Below are positions 1 through 12,575 of a DNA stretch of 64,000 nt, piece by piece (the stretch's first letter is position 1; every line of letters starts with the position of its first letter). The notes beneath the pieces are model-generated. The model was not told the origin of the DNA and did not search any database. It saw only the letters and a list, made by a program, of their open reading frames with translations. Source of the DNA: Opisthorchis felineus (Eukaryota > Platyhelminthes > Trematoda > Opisthorchiida > Opisthorchiidae); contig SJOL01000802.1 in assembly GCA_004794785.1 (NCBI GenBank), positions 2,557,671 through 2,621,670 of the forward strand. The letters run 5' to 3'. The position numbers and the translations under genes are program-made.

Positions 1-599
1 ATGAGAACTGCTCAGCTCATTAAACAAATCAGCGGCCACTTTTACAACCTGACTTACAACTATTCTCTTTAACCACGACTATCCGACGAAAATCCGATTA
101 CCATTGATTCTCTATATTTTGCGACTTATAAAATATCACATTATATAGCTTTCAGGTGCGAAATCATACAAAGGCCAATTTACCGATGGGTGAAGCAAAT
201 TGCACTTGATAGACAAATTTCATGAAAGTAACCGGTGATACACGCTGTGGCGAGCTGCTCACTGAGGAGTTAAGCCTCCAACATCTGTCGAAACAGTAAA
301 CATCCAATATCTGGAATATATTACGTGAATCGCGCACTTATTGTAAGGGAATCCACCAGAAAAAACGCTAATGGGTACGCCCGTGGGTGATTCGCTTGAG
401 TACGGTCCCACTAAAATCACTTAGTTAGTGATGAGTCCGTTGGCAAGCCGAACCGGTACTTTCCGAGGGTCTCTCAATAACTCCGCAATGGCAGGGCCTT
501 CCGGTGTGGATGAGACCGTTGATCATCTGTACCAAAATATTGAAGTTTCAATGGAGACTTCTTCTTGTCACTGAAAAGCCTAAAAGCATTCTTATCGGG
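1..599. other. No recognisable feature
   Basis: Mixed sequence with only short chance frames; no repeat family or domain seen. Confidence 0.5.
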
Positions 600-870
600 A
601 ATCATCAGAAATGCGCATCTCACGAAACTCAGATAGTTTCGAACCGACGACCTTCCGACTAGTGGTTGAATACTTAACCGATTGGCCACGGGCGGCTGAT
701 CAGCAGTATGATTATCACTCACCTAGACAGGACATAGCGCCACTCATCCTTCAATATCGGAAACCACATCATGTGATCACGTATTGGCTGGCTTCTAGGA
801 TAACGACTTGTCAGAAGCAAGTTTCATACATCTTGTGAAGTTATTCTTCATCTGAGCTACTCATGGTAAA
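600..870 (-). mobile_element. SINE-C (third tRNA-derived family)
   Basis: Minus-strand copy. GGGAATCATCAG, AGTTTCGAACC (box B), GTGGTTGAATACTTAACCG, GGCGGCTGATCAGCAG and the CTTGTGAAGTTATTCTTC tail occur in the same order as in the copies at 28030 and 53812. Confidence 0.65.
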
Positions 871-1959
871 TAGAAGGCAAAATTTCAGGCTTTGTGGAAT
901 AGCTGTTGACCGATTTGGGCTGCAACAAACCCAACCGGCAGGGTTAACCGAACAGAAACCCTCAGAATCAGGCTTGGCACCGGAGTGGGCTAGGCGACTT
1001 TGCTTAGTTCCGTATATTGAGACACCAAACGATTGAATATTCCAATCTTTGTGTGAAAAACAAGGGTGACTAAGGATAGTTTAGCGCAGCAGCGACGTGC
1101 TCTACACTGTCAAACGGACGAAATCATTGTTGCTGTCCCAAGGCGAGTGGTGACTAAAACTGTATCTCACAAAAGTACGGATGTCGAAAACATTCGGAAT
1201 CGGAATGATAGGACATGTAGTTAGCTTAATTACACAACAAATAGATTAAAAACAGCAATCTCTGATGTACAAGACACGTAACATAGATAATTCGTTGCGA
1301 TTTACTAAAATTTCAGCACAGTATCATTTGCTGACAAGTGAAAAAAACTAAGCAAATGAAATATACTATTTATATCAATTCTTGACCCGCGCAAAATGAT
1401 CTTCTGAAATTTTTGTACTAATCATAAATTAAGCGAGTCGCTACGTTTGCTGATTCCTAAAGGAAGGAAGAGGTCAAACGAACTAGCTGTTCATCGTATT
1501 GTTCCACACACCCTAGTAGGACGCAACGGCAACATGGTTGCGACAACGCTTTTTCCAAAACTTAATATGTACAAGTTTTAACTCTAATGTCCGAGGAATA
1601 CAAACCGCGTTGGAAAACAAATGAAAACACTAATGAATTGTGTAATTAGGCCAGTAATTAATACGGAAGTGAGTAGTGCGACAGCATTACCATACTCGGC
1701 GAAAAACTCGACCGCCAGACCGACAATTAATATCTCGGAACCAGCGAAACAAATCACCATCTGGCAAATGAGGGTAACCGGCATTTTAAAATGAGTTTTC
1801 GAACTTTTGTGGGACTACTTACCATGTGTTTATTTGAAGAGGTCTTGGGCGTGTATTGTAGTCACCAGTTATATATATTTATGTATTGTCGCAAGTTATA
1901 TTACTACGACGTTTACCCTGTTCTGGCACTTAGTTGTCATCAGTACTTCAACTATATCC
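871..1959. other. No recognisable feature
   Basis: A+T-rich, frames under 80 codons and none coding-like. Confidence 0.5.
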
Positions 1960-2240
1960 CCTCGATTGATGATGAAACGTTTGCAATCCAACTGTCAGGG
2001 GGTAAGATGGCCCACTGATTAGGGCGCAAATTTACTCACCGGAAGGTCCGGGGTTCGAACCCGATCTCTGCCTCTCGACTTTCCCTGTCTAGGCTTGGAC
2101 AACCTGGCAGTATCCCAGCCCACGTGCTTCCTTCTGGTGGCATGGCAGTTAAACACAGAATGGGTGTTACAGCTGAACCAATCCAACTGTCAAGCTCGGT
2201 GAACAGACCAACAACCGAGCAGCGCACCCGAGCTTCCTGT
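1960..2240 (+). repeat. Hammerhead-associated repeat, split by SINE-A
   Basis: TGATGAAACGTTTGCAATCC near 1971-1990 matches the 3' half of the motif at 59870-59892. After the SINE-A insertion the repeat resumes (CTCGGTGAACAGACCAAC), matching the sequence downstream of 59890. The 5' half of the hammerhead core is lost. Confidence 0.55.
1998..2178 (+). mobile_element. SINE-A (tRNA-derived), full length with target duplication
   Basis: 181 bp with a box A-like part (ATGGCCCACTGATTAGGG), a box B match (GGGGTTCGAACCC) and a conserved body (TGTCTAGGCTTGG, AACCTGGCAGTATCCCAGCC). It is flanked by CAATCCAACTGTCA at 1984-1997 and 2179-2192, a 14-bp target-site duplication that fits target-primed insertion. 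Confidence 0.85.
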
Positions 2241-2827
2241 TCTGGCACTATTATGCCGTGAGGTATGACTGCGTAACACCCCGAAGGTATAGTTATTACA
2301 CACAGACTTATCATACAGTTCTCGTTGGGATCATTCAGCGGTCTAATGAACTAGGTAGACTATTTGGTTGGTTCGGACGTCAAGCCCATTGATTTCCGCT
2401 TATTGCTGCGTGAAAGGATAGAGTCGGAAAGGCTTCGGACAACTAGCGCTCAGCTGTGGATCCATTCAGCCATTGTGATACAGCCAGGTTTCTAAAAAAC
2501 CCGACACTGAGGGCAATTACTAATAGACTACCCGATTAACTTATTGATAGAATCTAGATTAAAGCACCTTGGTGCATGTCTCTGTCTGAAATCTTGACAG
2601 ACCCTTCCCGGTAGTACCAGGGTTCTTCAAGAAGCAATATTTTTTCACCTGCCACAATGTTGATCTTTAATGGTTCATCCGGTCGGGCAGTTTAAAGACT
2701 TTGACGATTTAGTCTGTGCTCCGCTATTATTTCTAGTCAGGCGTTATTCATTGTGTGATAGCGGTATCTGATTCATCAACGTATCAAACTCTGACTCACC
2801 CATTCTAACCACGCCAAGATGCCAGAC
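2241..2827. other. No recognisable feature
   Basis: No gene or repeat family recognised between the split repeat and the tetranucleotide tract. Confidence 0.5.
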
Positions 2828-3180
2828 CATTAATCGACCAATCGATCGATCGGCCGATCAAACAATCAATCAACGATTCAGTCGATAATTCAACTAATCA
2901 ACTGATCAATCGGTCAACCAATCAGTCAATCGGGCTATCAAGCAGTCAGTCAACCAATGAAGCGATCAAGGAAGCAAGCAAGTAGACAGGCAAGTAAGCA
3001 ACCAAGCAATTAACCATTAATTCAACCACTAAACGAACCAATCAACCAACTAATCAATCACCCGATCAATTAATCAACCACTTATTCAATTATTCAAGTA
3101 ATCGCTAGGTCAGTCAGTCGAAAAGTCAATGAGAAAATTGATGACTCCATGTGTGAATCTATCAATCTCTCGACTAATGA
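2828..3180 (+). repeat. Degenerate tetranucleotide (AATC-like) tract
   Basis: About 350 bp dominated by four-base steps such as AATC, GATC, AGTC and AACC in roughly constant phase, with a patch of AGCA/AGGC steps near 2965-3010. It looks like a very old expanded microsatellite. Confidence 0.75.
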
Positions 3181-5671
3181 ATCTACCTTTCTGTCAGTCT
3201 ACCCATGTGACAACCAGCCGTTCACAAAATGGGTTACAAATGAGTCGTTTTTCACCTTCTCTATTTGTGGTGGACCTCTTGCTAGGGTGACTGGTGCATT
3301 GTTAGCTTGACTGTTGGCTTCCCGTCGAAATGTGTTTATTTTGCCATGATAAGACTACTCACAGACGATGATATTGTCCTTTCGGAAGGAGTTCTAACTT
3401 TTTCAATCAGATCATGAACAAGTCTGTCATGGCTGAATGGAGAATCTGGGCCTGAAAGATGAGGCTTAGGTATCAACAGTGTGGAAGGTTTTCTAGGACT
3501 GAACTCTGACCCCTATGCTTTCCACGCCAGCAGGCCGGGACACATCATGGTAACACATGTTCTTCCATTGCCTTGACAACTGGATATTCTCTGATTTTTA
3601 TCTTATGTATCATTCAAGACAGTACATCGATTTGCGTCCTAGTTTTTATGTCAAGCGTCTTAGAGGTGAGCTCTTTCTACAGGAACCTACCGCAGCTGGA
3701 TTGGATCGTGTTCGATACTTTACGATCCTACTACAATTGTCTACTAGTCACGCCGGCACCTAATTTGATCGTTACCATGGCAGCAAAGTGGCGGTGTCTA
3801 ACTTTCCATATTGAGAGGCATGATGTTCTGCATGAATGCGCATGACCAACTTCCGCTCCTGCCCTGTCTAATCCCTTTCGAACTATGTAAAATATAGCAA
3901 ATATCTTTGTGTCAGAAAAAGAGGGGTTCTTTACACGGTCGGGGAGATTTTTGTTGGCATGATTAGTGTTCATCCTTTATCGAAAAAGCTTGGAGGGATC
4001 AAAAGAGTTTTGATGCTTTCGTTCGTATCACAGATGATGAGGTGCACGTCCGTTGTGGTTCAATGGCAGGGGAAACATCTGTCATGTATTTAGGTGGTCC
4101 GAAATGATAGAGTAGCGTTCAGTTATCAGATCACTTGAATAAACTCGGAAAAACAGACTTGCACGATGCATTGTGGTGTAGTCCATGAAAAGACATTTGC
4201 GCTGTGACAGTTTTCTGCCGCTTCTCACTACTTACAAAGTATCAGTAGTGTACTCAACGATGAAGCATCCAACGATGTACAGCCAAGTGTCCCGGAGGCT
4301 GACTTGCTCAAGTTTCCTTACCCCAAATGATGAGAGTGAAGTTGGCGCAAACGACTCCCGAACAAGAGTCATCCGAACTCAAAGACATTACACCTGGACA
4401 TCTTCAAAAGCAACTACCCCAAGTAATACCATGTACTTTTAGTCACAGACCACTAAGTGGCAAAATCTAACAGAATGACCATTCGTTACTGAGAATCTAT
4501 TGTCTGAGTTGGAGGCATTGGATTAAACTCAGATCCAACATGCTCTAGGAAGCGATATAACTACAATATAACTACAAACTAACCCGTATGCAAGAGGCCT
4601 TCGGGAGGAATCACCGTGAATTTTTTGTTCCATAAAGTAGTATGGTTGGACATAATTGAAATTCAGGTGTAATAACGGTGATACCTCAGCCCGGTTCTCG
4701 GTCTGAACTTTCCACGCTAGAGTTTCGGCAAATGAACCACCAAAGATGTACGACATCCTGTATAAAACGCCCAGAACCAGGTCAGAAACACAAAGGTCAG
4801 TACACAAGGTCAAAAAACACAAAAACACAGCTCGTCGTACTCATAGTGATGTGTCGACAACGTTCTGGAAGCTCCGGTGCCTTCTGACAGTGGCAACCAG
4901 CATTCGGCGGATACTGGATCATGTTTGACAGTTAGCTTCACGCTATCGCCCAATCACATCTCGGTTTGATAATGGCCTGGCAAGCGGCTCGATCTTCTGG
5001 CCAATCGGGTGAGGGTTAGGCTTCTCGGTCATAGCAACGTCTAACTGCGAGCAGTACAGTTGTTTTGGGGCCTGGTCAGTCGTGCGATCATATTCAAACT
5101 CCTCCATTATATTACGTGCCTTAATGTGTTACTGACTGAATGCTTTCAGCTCGTTTGCCCGCAGATTTTGTTTTCTCGGGTTCACAGTGGCAGCAGTGGC
5201 CTGCACGCAGCGCCACATTCGGCTCTGTGCAACTGGCTTACCTGCACGGCACAGTCAGTGTTGACGGGTAGGTCCGTTTCGGATGCCAGCCAAAATTTCC
5301 CTCCGTAACTCTTTTCCCCATATAGTATTGATTATTTAGACCACTGATTTATCGAGGCAGTTCTACCTTGTGATGCTTCGAATAGGTTGCACCAGTCCGA
5401 TTGATAATACCTCGCAAATAGCCAGACGACTTTAGTTTGTTGAGACTAGCAAGATAATGAAGAGAGTAAAAAATTCATCCCCAAAATGTACATTTGTAAA
5501 AGATCATTCTGGAAGCTCTGTATGTACATTTTAAAGCTGAAATCCACCGATGTTTCATCAAGGTTATCAAACCATCTAATTTAAACAGCCACCAGAAAAC
5601 GGCAGACTGTCGTAAGCAGTTGAAATTGTGTCGCGTTTTGTTTGAAGGCTACCGTACTTCATAGTGGATAG
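3181..5671. other. Gene-free stretch
   Basis: Several frames of 60-100 codons on both strands overlap one another and show no motifs. No known repeat detected. Confidence 0.45.
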
Positions 5672-5800
5672 ATGAATCAGTGGTTGGAACCCGACCTCTG
5701 CCTCTCGACTTCCCCTGTCTAGGCTTGGGCAACCTGGCAGTATCCCAGCCCTCGTGCTTCCTTCGAGTGCCATGGCAGCTAGGCACCGAAAGGATGATTT
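5672..5800 (+). mobile_element. SINE-A, 5'-truncated
   Basis: Starts near GGTTGGAACCCGACC (box B region) and carries the body through GGCAGCTAGGCACCGAAAGG. The box A part is missing. Confidence 0.75.
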
Positions 5801-7009
5801 TATGTATTTTTTGTAGTACTCCACAGGATATTCGTTACCGGCCAAGATGTCTCTTGTTTACGACAAAATTTGTGCAACCGAATGTTTACTAGAACTCGGT
5901 TCCGTTTGAAGAATTATCTACGTTCTACTTCCGGCTATTTGGGCCATGGTATGTTTGTCTGGATACCGGTCAAGAGGTTCTGATGTGGCATAGATGTGGA
6001 AAGCTTGGCCAGATATAGCTAACCTCAAAGGTTTCACTGATGACGTATCAGCCATCCTTCTTAAAGACGTTCAATTTGACATCAGCTGCGTCGACTGACT
6101 CATTAACACGAAACTAGTTAGATGGGCCTGGGGGGGGTGACACGTGACAGTTTCGGTTGAGTGCTTCAGCTGTTGCCCACGACAGTTGGAGCTTATTTAT
6201 GACCTGAGCATTACTCTGCTCACTAGCGAAGTGATGCGGGTTCCGATACGGAACTTCGAGTGACGCGTAGGTTCGACAATCCCGAATATCAAAAGGAAGA
6301 ATTGGGTTCGAAATTCTACGGTACTATTTACACAGGGGTAAACGAATGTGTACAGCAAACCTCAGTTGTTCACGTTCGTAGCGCCAACAAGTGCACAGGT
6401 CTGTCACTGATCGGCGCAATGCAGTGTCAATGTCCGCAAACCAAACAACGGCGAGCGGAATGATGGCTCTGTAGTGTGGTCTTCCCTTCCAACGACAGTC
6501 TGGTGATTCTCATTGGCCGTGCGATCACACGAAACCCATGAGAAAACAAGTCAAGGTAGACTCAGCAAACGGGATACGAACGCGCATGGGTAAGTAGGTC
6601 AGCTGCGCACATTCACACACAGACACACATGCCAATACACAAGTGTCGGACGGGGCGGCCTCTGCGGCAATGTGAGTGGAGGGTGAAGATGAGCAAAACT
6701 ATTGGAGATCAAAAGTACATGGGTGTAGTAAGCAAATGTATGGGGGAATTACCCTAAGGTCAAGTTAGATTCATCACGAAGATTGGTGTACTTTCCGTCG
6801 TATTCCAGCTGGCGAGACCCACTGGTGCATGTTGGAAAAGATGCTACTGTTTAGCTTCATGATCGATTTACTGATTCAACCGGACTCCGGAATTAGGCCA
6901 CATAAAGTATCGCAGTTTACTTCTAACATACTGGACAGACCATATGTGTAGCACAGCAAAGAAACCTTATCTTACCCATCAATCTATAAATAGCTCAGAG
7001 GAAGAATGA
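5801..7009. other. Gene-free stretch
   Basis: Contains an eight-G run at 6130-6137 and a CA-rich patch near 6607-6633; otherwise nothing. Confidence 0.45.
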
Positions 7010-7320
7010 AACCACGAGACAAGTGCAGCTTTCTTCCGTGAAGACGTCACCCGAGGAGCCAGTCCGCACATGACCACGTGATGTGGATTCCTTGAACGAA
7101 GGATGACTGCCGCTGTGTTCTGTCTAAATGCGAGTTAATCGAACTGCTGATCAGTAGCCCGTGACTGAACGTTCAAGTGTTCAAACTACTAGCTAGGAGG
7201 CCACAGGTCCGAAAATTCCTGCTGGGGCACGTCAGATGCGTACTACTGACGATTCCCAATAAGGATGAAACATCTGTATCGTGCTTCTCGGCTTTTCAGC
7301 ATTGATTGGCTTCACTGACT
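7010..7320 (+). mobile_element. SINE-C, diverged
   Basis: CACGTGATGTGG, GAAGGATGACTGCCGCTGTG, CTGCTGATCAGTAGCCCGTG, then TGACGATTCCCAATAAGGATG in order. Box B is decayed (AGGTCCGAAAATTC). Confidence 0.6.
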
Positions 7321-8561
7321 CGAAGAAACCCCAGCTGAAAATTACCTAATCCTTTCACGCTGCCACCAGTTTTCCAAGAGTGTCGGTTGCCACTCCACAG
7401 TAGAGTTTCAGAGATCGGGTCAAAAATCGATAACCGATCCGAGTAAACATTATTTCAGTTAACCGGTGCGTGGCTGTCAGATAAACAGTGACACGTAACG
7501 AAAAGAACGAGTGAAATCCTGGTATATTGTTGGTAGCGCCTGAACGCTACGTAGGTCCGTCGGTTATTTCAGCGTATCACGCCACGCTTAGCTTATGACA
7601 ATGAACACCACGCTTCGGCATGGCATCAGCTGATCACTGTATCCACGTGATGACCGAAACTCAGGAAATCGACTGTCGCCATGGCCTGTGCATTTGAGCA
7701 TGAGATTACACCAATGCGAGGACTACGCTTTGCACTCGATGTGGCATTGGGAAGGATGGATACGTCAGGACAACTTTGTCCGCAAACTGTGTTGTCTCAA
7801 GGTCGTCAAACTCATATCGAAAAAAAGTTAGGCTAGAAGATAGGCCAGTCGGGGCACAGGCTATTGACTGGTTTAGTATCCCTGATCCCATCAAACCAAC
7901 CAACACAAAGGTCAGACCGAGGAACCCGAATGAATCCGTTGCAGCAGAAACTTATGAGAGGTGGCCATTTTAACCGACATACTGCTAAACTGCGACGGTT
8001 GGTTCATCGAAGCTTTTGAAGATGGAACAGTAAGAGAACAATTTTTCGTTGCTTGGCGTGAAGTGGCATACGGTCGATCACTGGATTCGAGTTTGAAGGG
8101 CTGGAGCTGTACTGTACTCTGAACAACGTGAAAGTAGAGAGGATGGTTAATTCATTCAAAAGAGATTGGACGGTGAAACTGTGAAGATCACGCCTGCGAT
8201 TCGTTGTTGAATATGACAAAGATGTAAATTTGACAAAACTTGTCACGTACGTCGTCGAATGCCGGTTGTTAGAAGAAGTCAGAATGGTGTCATGCAGCAG
8301 AAATTGTCCCCTTCTATCACTGGCCAGGGTTATGATTAGCCAGGTAATGTATCCAGCCCATTTCACTACAAGGTATTTGGTGTTTATTTCGACAGCTCTC
8401 TGTGCATAAGAGATTTCTCCGACCTACATTTACAGCTAATCAGAAATTGTGCAGTAGATTTTCAAGTCTCTTCGGCTTTTACTGACTGGGAAGTTCTGAT
8501 CAATCGATCGATTCCATGAAGACAGTTCGAGGCATCGGGCTAACCAATCACTTCACTAAAG
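7321..8561. other. Gene-free stretch
   Basis: A 120-codon minus frame at 8004-8366 has Ser/Thr/Leu-rich random-looking composition and no motif. Not called as a gene. Confidence 0.4.
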
Positions 8562-8790
8562 CATGAACACGTTTGCCTGTTCGGACGTGACAAATCAGAT
8601 GTGTCCAGAGTGCACTGATGGACCAGGGGTAGTACGCTTGCCTCACATGTCAGATGTGCGGGGTTCAAACCCCCAAGGTTATGCATACACTGCTGATGAG
8701 CTCTAATAAGAGCGAAAATCAAAGTACACTCAGCGGAATAATTGTGTCAGGACAGAAGAAGGGCTGTTCAGACGAGTGATCTAATATGTT
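8562..8790 (+). mobile_element. SINE-B (second tRNA-derived family)
   Basis: tRNA-like part GGGGTAGTACGCTTGCCTCA then GGGGTTCAAACCCCC (box B), followed by CACTGCTGATGAGCTCTAAT and AAGAGCGAAAATC. Upstream, ACACGTTTGCCTGTTCGGAC is shared with the copies at 34160 and 41040. Confidence 0.65.
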
Positions 8791-11320
8791 TATGCGTATC
8801 TAGAGCACAACTCACCAGTGAACAATAATCGACAGCGGAAACACTGCAATTGGGAGCATTACGCGTTGCGCGTTTCGAATGCGTATCAACTACACCTACC
8901 GTGGCTAATCAATATCTGACCTGAAATTCAAAGACAGAGTTTCCACACGTGATGTCTATAAAGTTCAACAAGAGTAGAAAAGAATAAAATGGAGTCATAT
9001 CGGTGAATAGCACACAGCACATGATGTGACGCCGAGCTTGCAGTGACCGCATCTTTCCAGATTGGCAAATGGGCTTCCTAACACCGAACCCCCAAGTGTT
9101 CCCTGTGAATAAAATTTTCGAGTATCTCTCTAACTGAAATAGTATACTTGGGCTTGTGTGACTCTGTCTGAACTTTTTTGTTCTGAACAAGCACTCTGAA
9201 ATTCATCTCGGAGTGTGCTGTGCGGGGTGCCTCTATAAATGACTCCCGGGGAGTGTGGTATGAACTCTTCCAAGCCATTGTAAGGGTGATCCTGCAGATG
9301 CTCGATTGTAACACATCCGCTCAAAAAGCGGCATTTGCACGACCAGCCCTGTTAAACTTTTTTCCACTCCAAAGAGAAAACTGCAGAGTTTCGAGAGATC
9401 GATGCATCGATGCCTTTGCGGTCTTCGACCAAGGACTTGCAGGATCAGGTACTACGCCGGTGCCTGCCAAAGCTATCTTGAATTGGCATAATCTCCAATT
9501 ATCAACGGCTCAAGGTATGTGTTCACCTAGTATAAGCACGTCTGGAATTGTGGAATGCATGCAGTTTCCTAGATGATCTCGCCTTGTGTGGGCAAAGTAA
9601 ATATGGGTAGTAGACTAGCTTTGCTGGTCGGTTTCGGCTTACGCGAACAGAATGCGCCCCACTACTTCGGCCCCAGTTCGATATGAGGAGATGATTGAAG
9701 AAGTACACGAGAGATTACTAGTAAACTAAAATCGAAACGAGCAGCTGCGAAAAAATCTCTTATCAGGCTGAGAACAGAGGGTAGGTCAATGTGAAATGCA
9801 CAAGAGTATCTGTATATGTGTTAGTCTGAACTTTCACGATAATCTCTTGCAACATTTATTCACCAATGGGCTGAGTAAAGAGGACCGGACATTTAAAGTG
9901 CTTTGAGGAACCACCCGTTTTTTAAGAATAGTTCATAAATTTGATAAAATTATGGACATAATCGGTCTAAGCTTCTTACTCGCCTCCAGAATCAATTCAG
10001 ACTGTTCGGACTTATACCCAACCAGATGGGAACAGCCGGTATATTTTTCCAGTTCTCTTTGTCACGTTCGTTGCAAAGAAGCTAATCTACTTGAGTTTAT
10101 CCCAAAAAGACAATCTGTTGGCAAAAACAGCCAGTCGCTACTTGTTTCAATCCATGCAATGCGTTTTCGGCATTACGCAGCTCTGCGTTCTTCGTTCACA
10201 GCCAACGTTTTGGTCAACTTAAACCCCAAAGCCATGATGACGACCCTCACTGAAAAAATGGTTGTATATTCTTTCTCCACCTGTGATTCAGCTGAATGGG
10301 GTACTTGCCAAGAGAATACGTGAGTATTTCTCTTCCTGGAGCATCGTTAGACTCAACGGTTTCGCCAAAACCTCCATTGTATCACACACTAGTGACACTG
10401 CTCGATTCAAACGAGTGGCTTCACGTTATCTACCAAGTACCTAATGGGCTGCCAGTATCGATCCAACAGCGTTGCTTCACTGACAGCAAAGTAGTCGCAA
10501 TGCGATCAAAACGATTGGTATGAACTCGGAGTGCAGCTTGGTCATGTGACACAAATCGAACGATCCAATCACCCAACAGCCCTCTAGGCGACCTCGCAGC
10601 ATCCAATTAGATCTGACTTGGGTTTCACTGCAAAGCAAATGTCCGCGTTTCCGCTTTCCAACCTTAACTGGTTTTTCTCATTATTTGTCCTTATGTTGAC
10701 CATTAGAAGTGCAGTGACCTTACGATGAGACCCCGAAAAGATTAATGCTCATCACTGGGTGTACATGTTGAAAGTATGGAAGGATTCAAGCAGTTCTCCA
10801 GTTATTCAGCCAACTTTTTAAATTTGTCTGTTGGGCAGTCGACGTAAAAACTAACGAACTGTCTAACTTCAGAACAGTCAGGAATTTCGCCTTTTTTCGT
10901 GACCTTTAAATCCAAAATCGCAATTCGCGTTTTGTTATTTCTGACGTGTCCTATTTCTTCTCGGATTTCACTGGTTTACCTGCGAAAAAAACCACATTGG
11001 ATTGTTTCATTTTGGGATTTGACAAGCTGTTGGTGGAAAACATTATTTATTAACCGAAATGCATAAATGTCATTTATATGGAGCAAAATATTAGCAGTTT
11101 ATAAAACATGATAGGGTATGCAGTATGCTGGCGTGAGACATATAGTTGTATACTAACGCTGGAGATTGGGGCACTTCTGTTGGCTAACGTCTCCACTCGT
11201 GCCACATATCCTCATCTGTAAGTTCCGATTGTATATACGTATGAATGACAAGATGATATTTTTATTAATTTATACGAAACTGCAAAAACTTCCTTGGCAT
11301 TCATTTACACAATCTGGGGG
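8791..11320. other. Gene-free stretch
   Basis: Frames of 118 (9220-9576) and 123 codons (9952-10323) on the plus strand are the longest. Neither has a recognisable domain or splice context strong enough to call. Confidence 0.4.
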
Positions 11321-11545
11321 ACTACTCACAAGGTTGCTGAAAACTCTTCGACAGCCCACGACCGGTTTCGCCCTTCTTGTGGCTCATCAGGTAGACACAG
11401 TCCTCGAGTTTCCGTCAAACTGATGTTCTACTTGAACCCAAATTGAGGGAAGTTCGACTTAAACATTCATTTGCATACCAATTTGGTTTTAATGAGTGAC
11501 TCACCTGGAGCACAGCTGAATCTCTCGGTATGTAAGGAAACCAGG
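11321..11545 (+). repeat. 293-bp-family repeat, forward copy
   Basis: ACTACTCACAAGGTTGCTG, GACAGCCCACGACCGG, GGCTCATCAGG and CCAATTTGGTTTTAATGAG blocks in family order. Confidence 0.8.
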
Positions 11546-11574
11546 ACCTGTTCTGTTTTCAAGCAACTCCATGG

Positions 11575-11660
11575 AGTTTCTAACCCGCGACTTCCCGGCT
11601 GGCAGTTAAACATTTGACCGTTCGGCTACGAGCGGCTGATCTAGCGTACTGGTTGGTTCT
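11575..11660 (-). mobile_element. SINE-C fragment
   Basis: TAACCCGCGACTTCCCGG and GAGCGGCTGATC blocks only. It lies just after a 293-bp-family copy. Confidence 0.45.
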
Positions 11661-11861
11661 CGCTCTTGATTCATAATGTAAACCAGACGTTGGCAATTGT
11701 CCCGTTTGGGTGGCTTTTAGTTATACGGTGATCCGCTGACTTAAGCCTCGTTAAGTGCTGGCTCGGAACAGCTTAGCTTGTGAAGTGGGGTTAAGTATGC
11801 CTTATTGCTAGTACCGACGAGTGGAAGCAGAGGTTTGAATGAGCCAAACAAAAACGATGTC

Positions 11862-12575
11862 TACTCGTTTGCAAATCAATTTGGTTTTCACTGGAGACTC
11901 AGTCGAAGAACATCCTAAACGAGAGATTCACTTGAGTCTCCCGTGAAAACCAAATGATTTGCAAATGAGTGTATTTGTCTAAATCAGTCTAATTTGGGTT
12001 CAAGCAGAACATAAGGTCGACGAAAACTCGGGGACTGCGCCTACCTGTTGAGCCCCAAGAACGGCGAAACCGGTCGTGGGCTGTCGAAGAGTTTTCAGCA
12101 ACCTTGTGAGTAGTTTCCTTCATGAAAATATACTGCGATATCTCGAATATCGTACCAACTGAAACATGAGGCGGCCTGTGTGCAGCACATTCAGTTGAAG
12201 AACATCATAAACGAGAGACTCACTTGAGTCTCCCGTGAAAACCAAATTGATTTGCAAATGAGTGTATTTGTCGAAATCAGTCCAATTTGGGTTCAAGTAG
12301 AACATAAGGTTGACGAAAACTCGGGGACTGCGCCTACCTGTTGAGCCCCAAGAACGGCGAAACCGGTCGTGGGCTGTCGAAGAGTTTTCAGCAAACTTGT
12401 GAGTAGTTTCCTTCATGAAAATATACTGCGATATCTCGAATATCGTACCAACTGAAACATGAGACGGCCTGTGTGCATCACATTCAGTTGAAGAACATCA
12501 TAAACGAGAGATTCACTTTCGTCTCCCGTGAAAACCAAATTGATTTGCAAATGAGTGTATTTGTTGAAATCTGGG
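11862..12575 (-). repeat. Tandem array of the 293-bp repeat (about 2.3 units)
   Basis: CACATTCAGTTGAAGAAC recurs at 12186 and 12479, and CATGAAAATATACTGCG at 12121 and 12414, giving a period of exactly 293 bp. Adjacent units are nearly identical (a few substitutions and one indel seen). The left edge (11862-11905) is a short inverted module. The frames found here are repeat-derived and not genes. Confidence 0.9.

Noticed and set aside
1998..2178. A functional tRNA gene
   Set aside because: Box A and B-like sequences are present, but no cloverleaf forms, and the element has a SINE body and target duplications. The same holds for all SINE-A, B and C copies.
8004..8366. A 120-codon minus-strand protein
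   Set aside because: Composition is random-looking, with no domain, signal or splice context.
12120..12416. A 98-codon minus-strand gene
   Set aside because: It lies wholly in the tandem 293-bp repeat, and similar frames recur in other copies (23451-23837, 40584-40790).
11862..12575. A CRISPR array
   Set aside because: The regular repeat is 293 bp with no unique spacers, in a eukaryotic genome.
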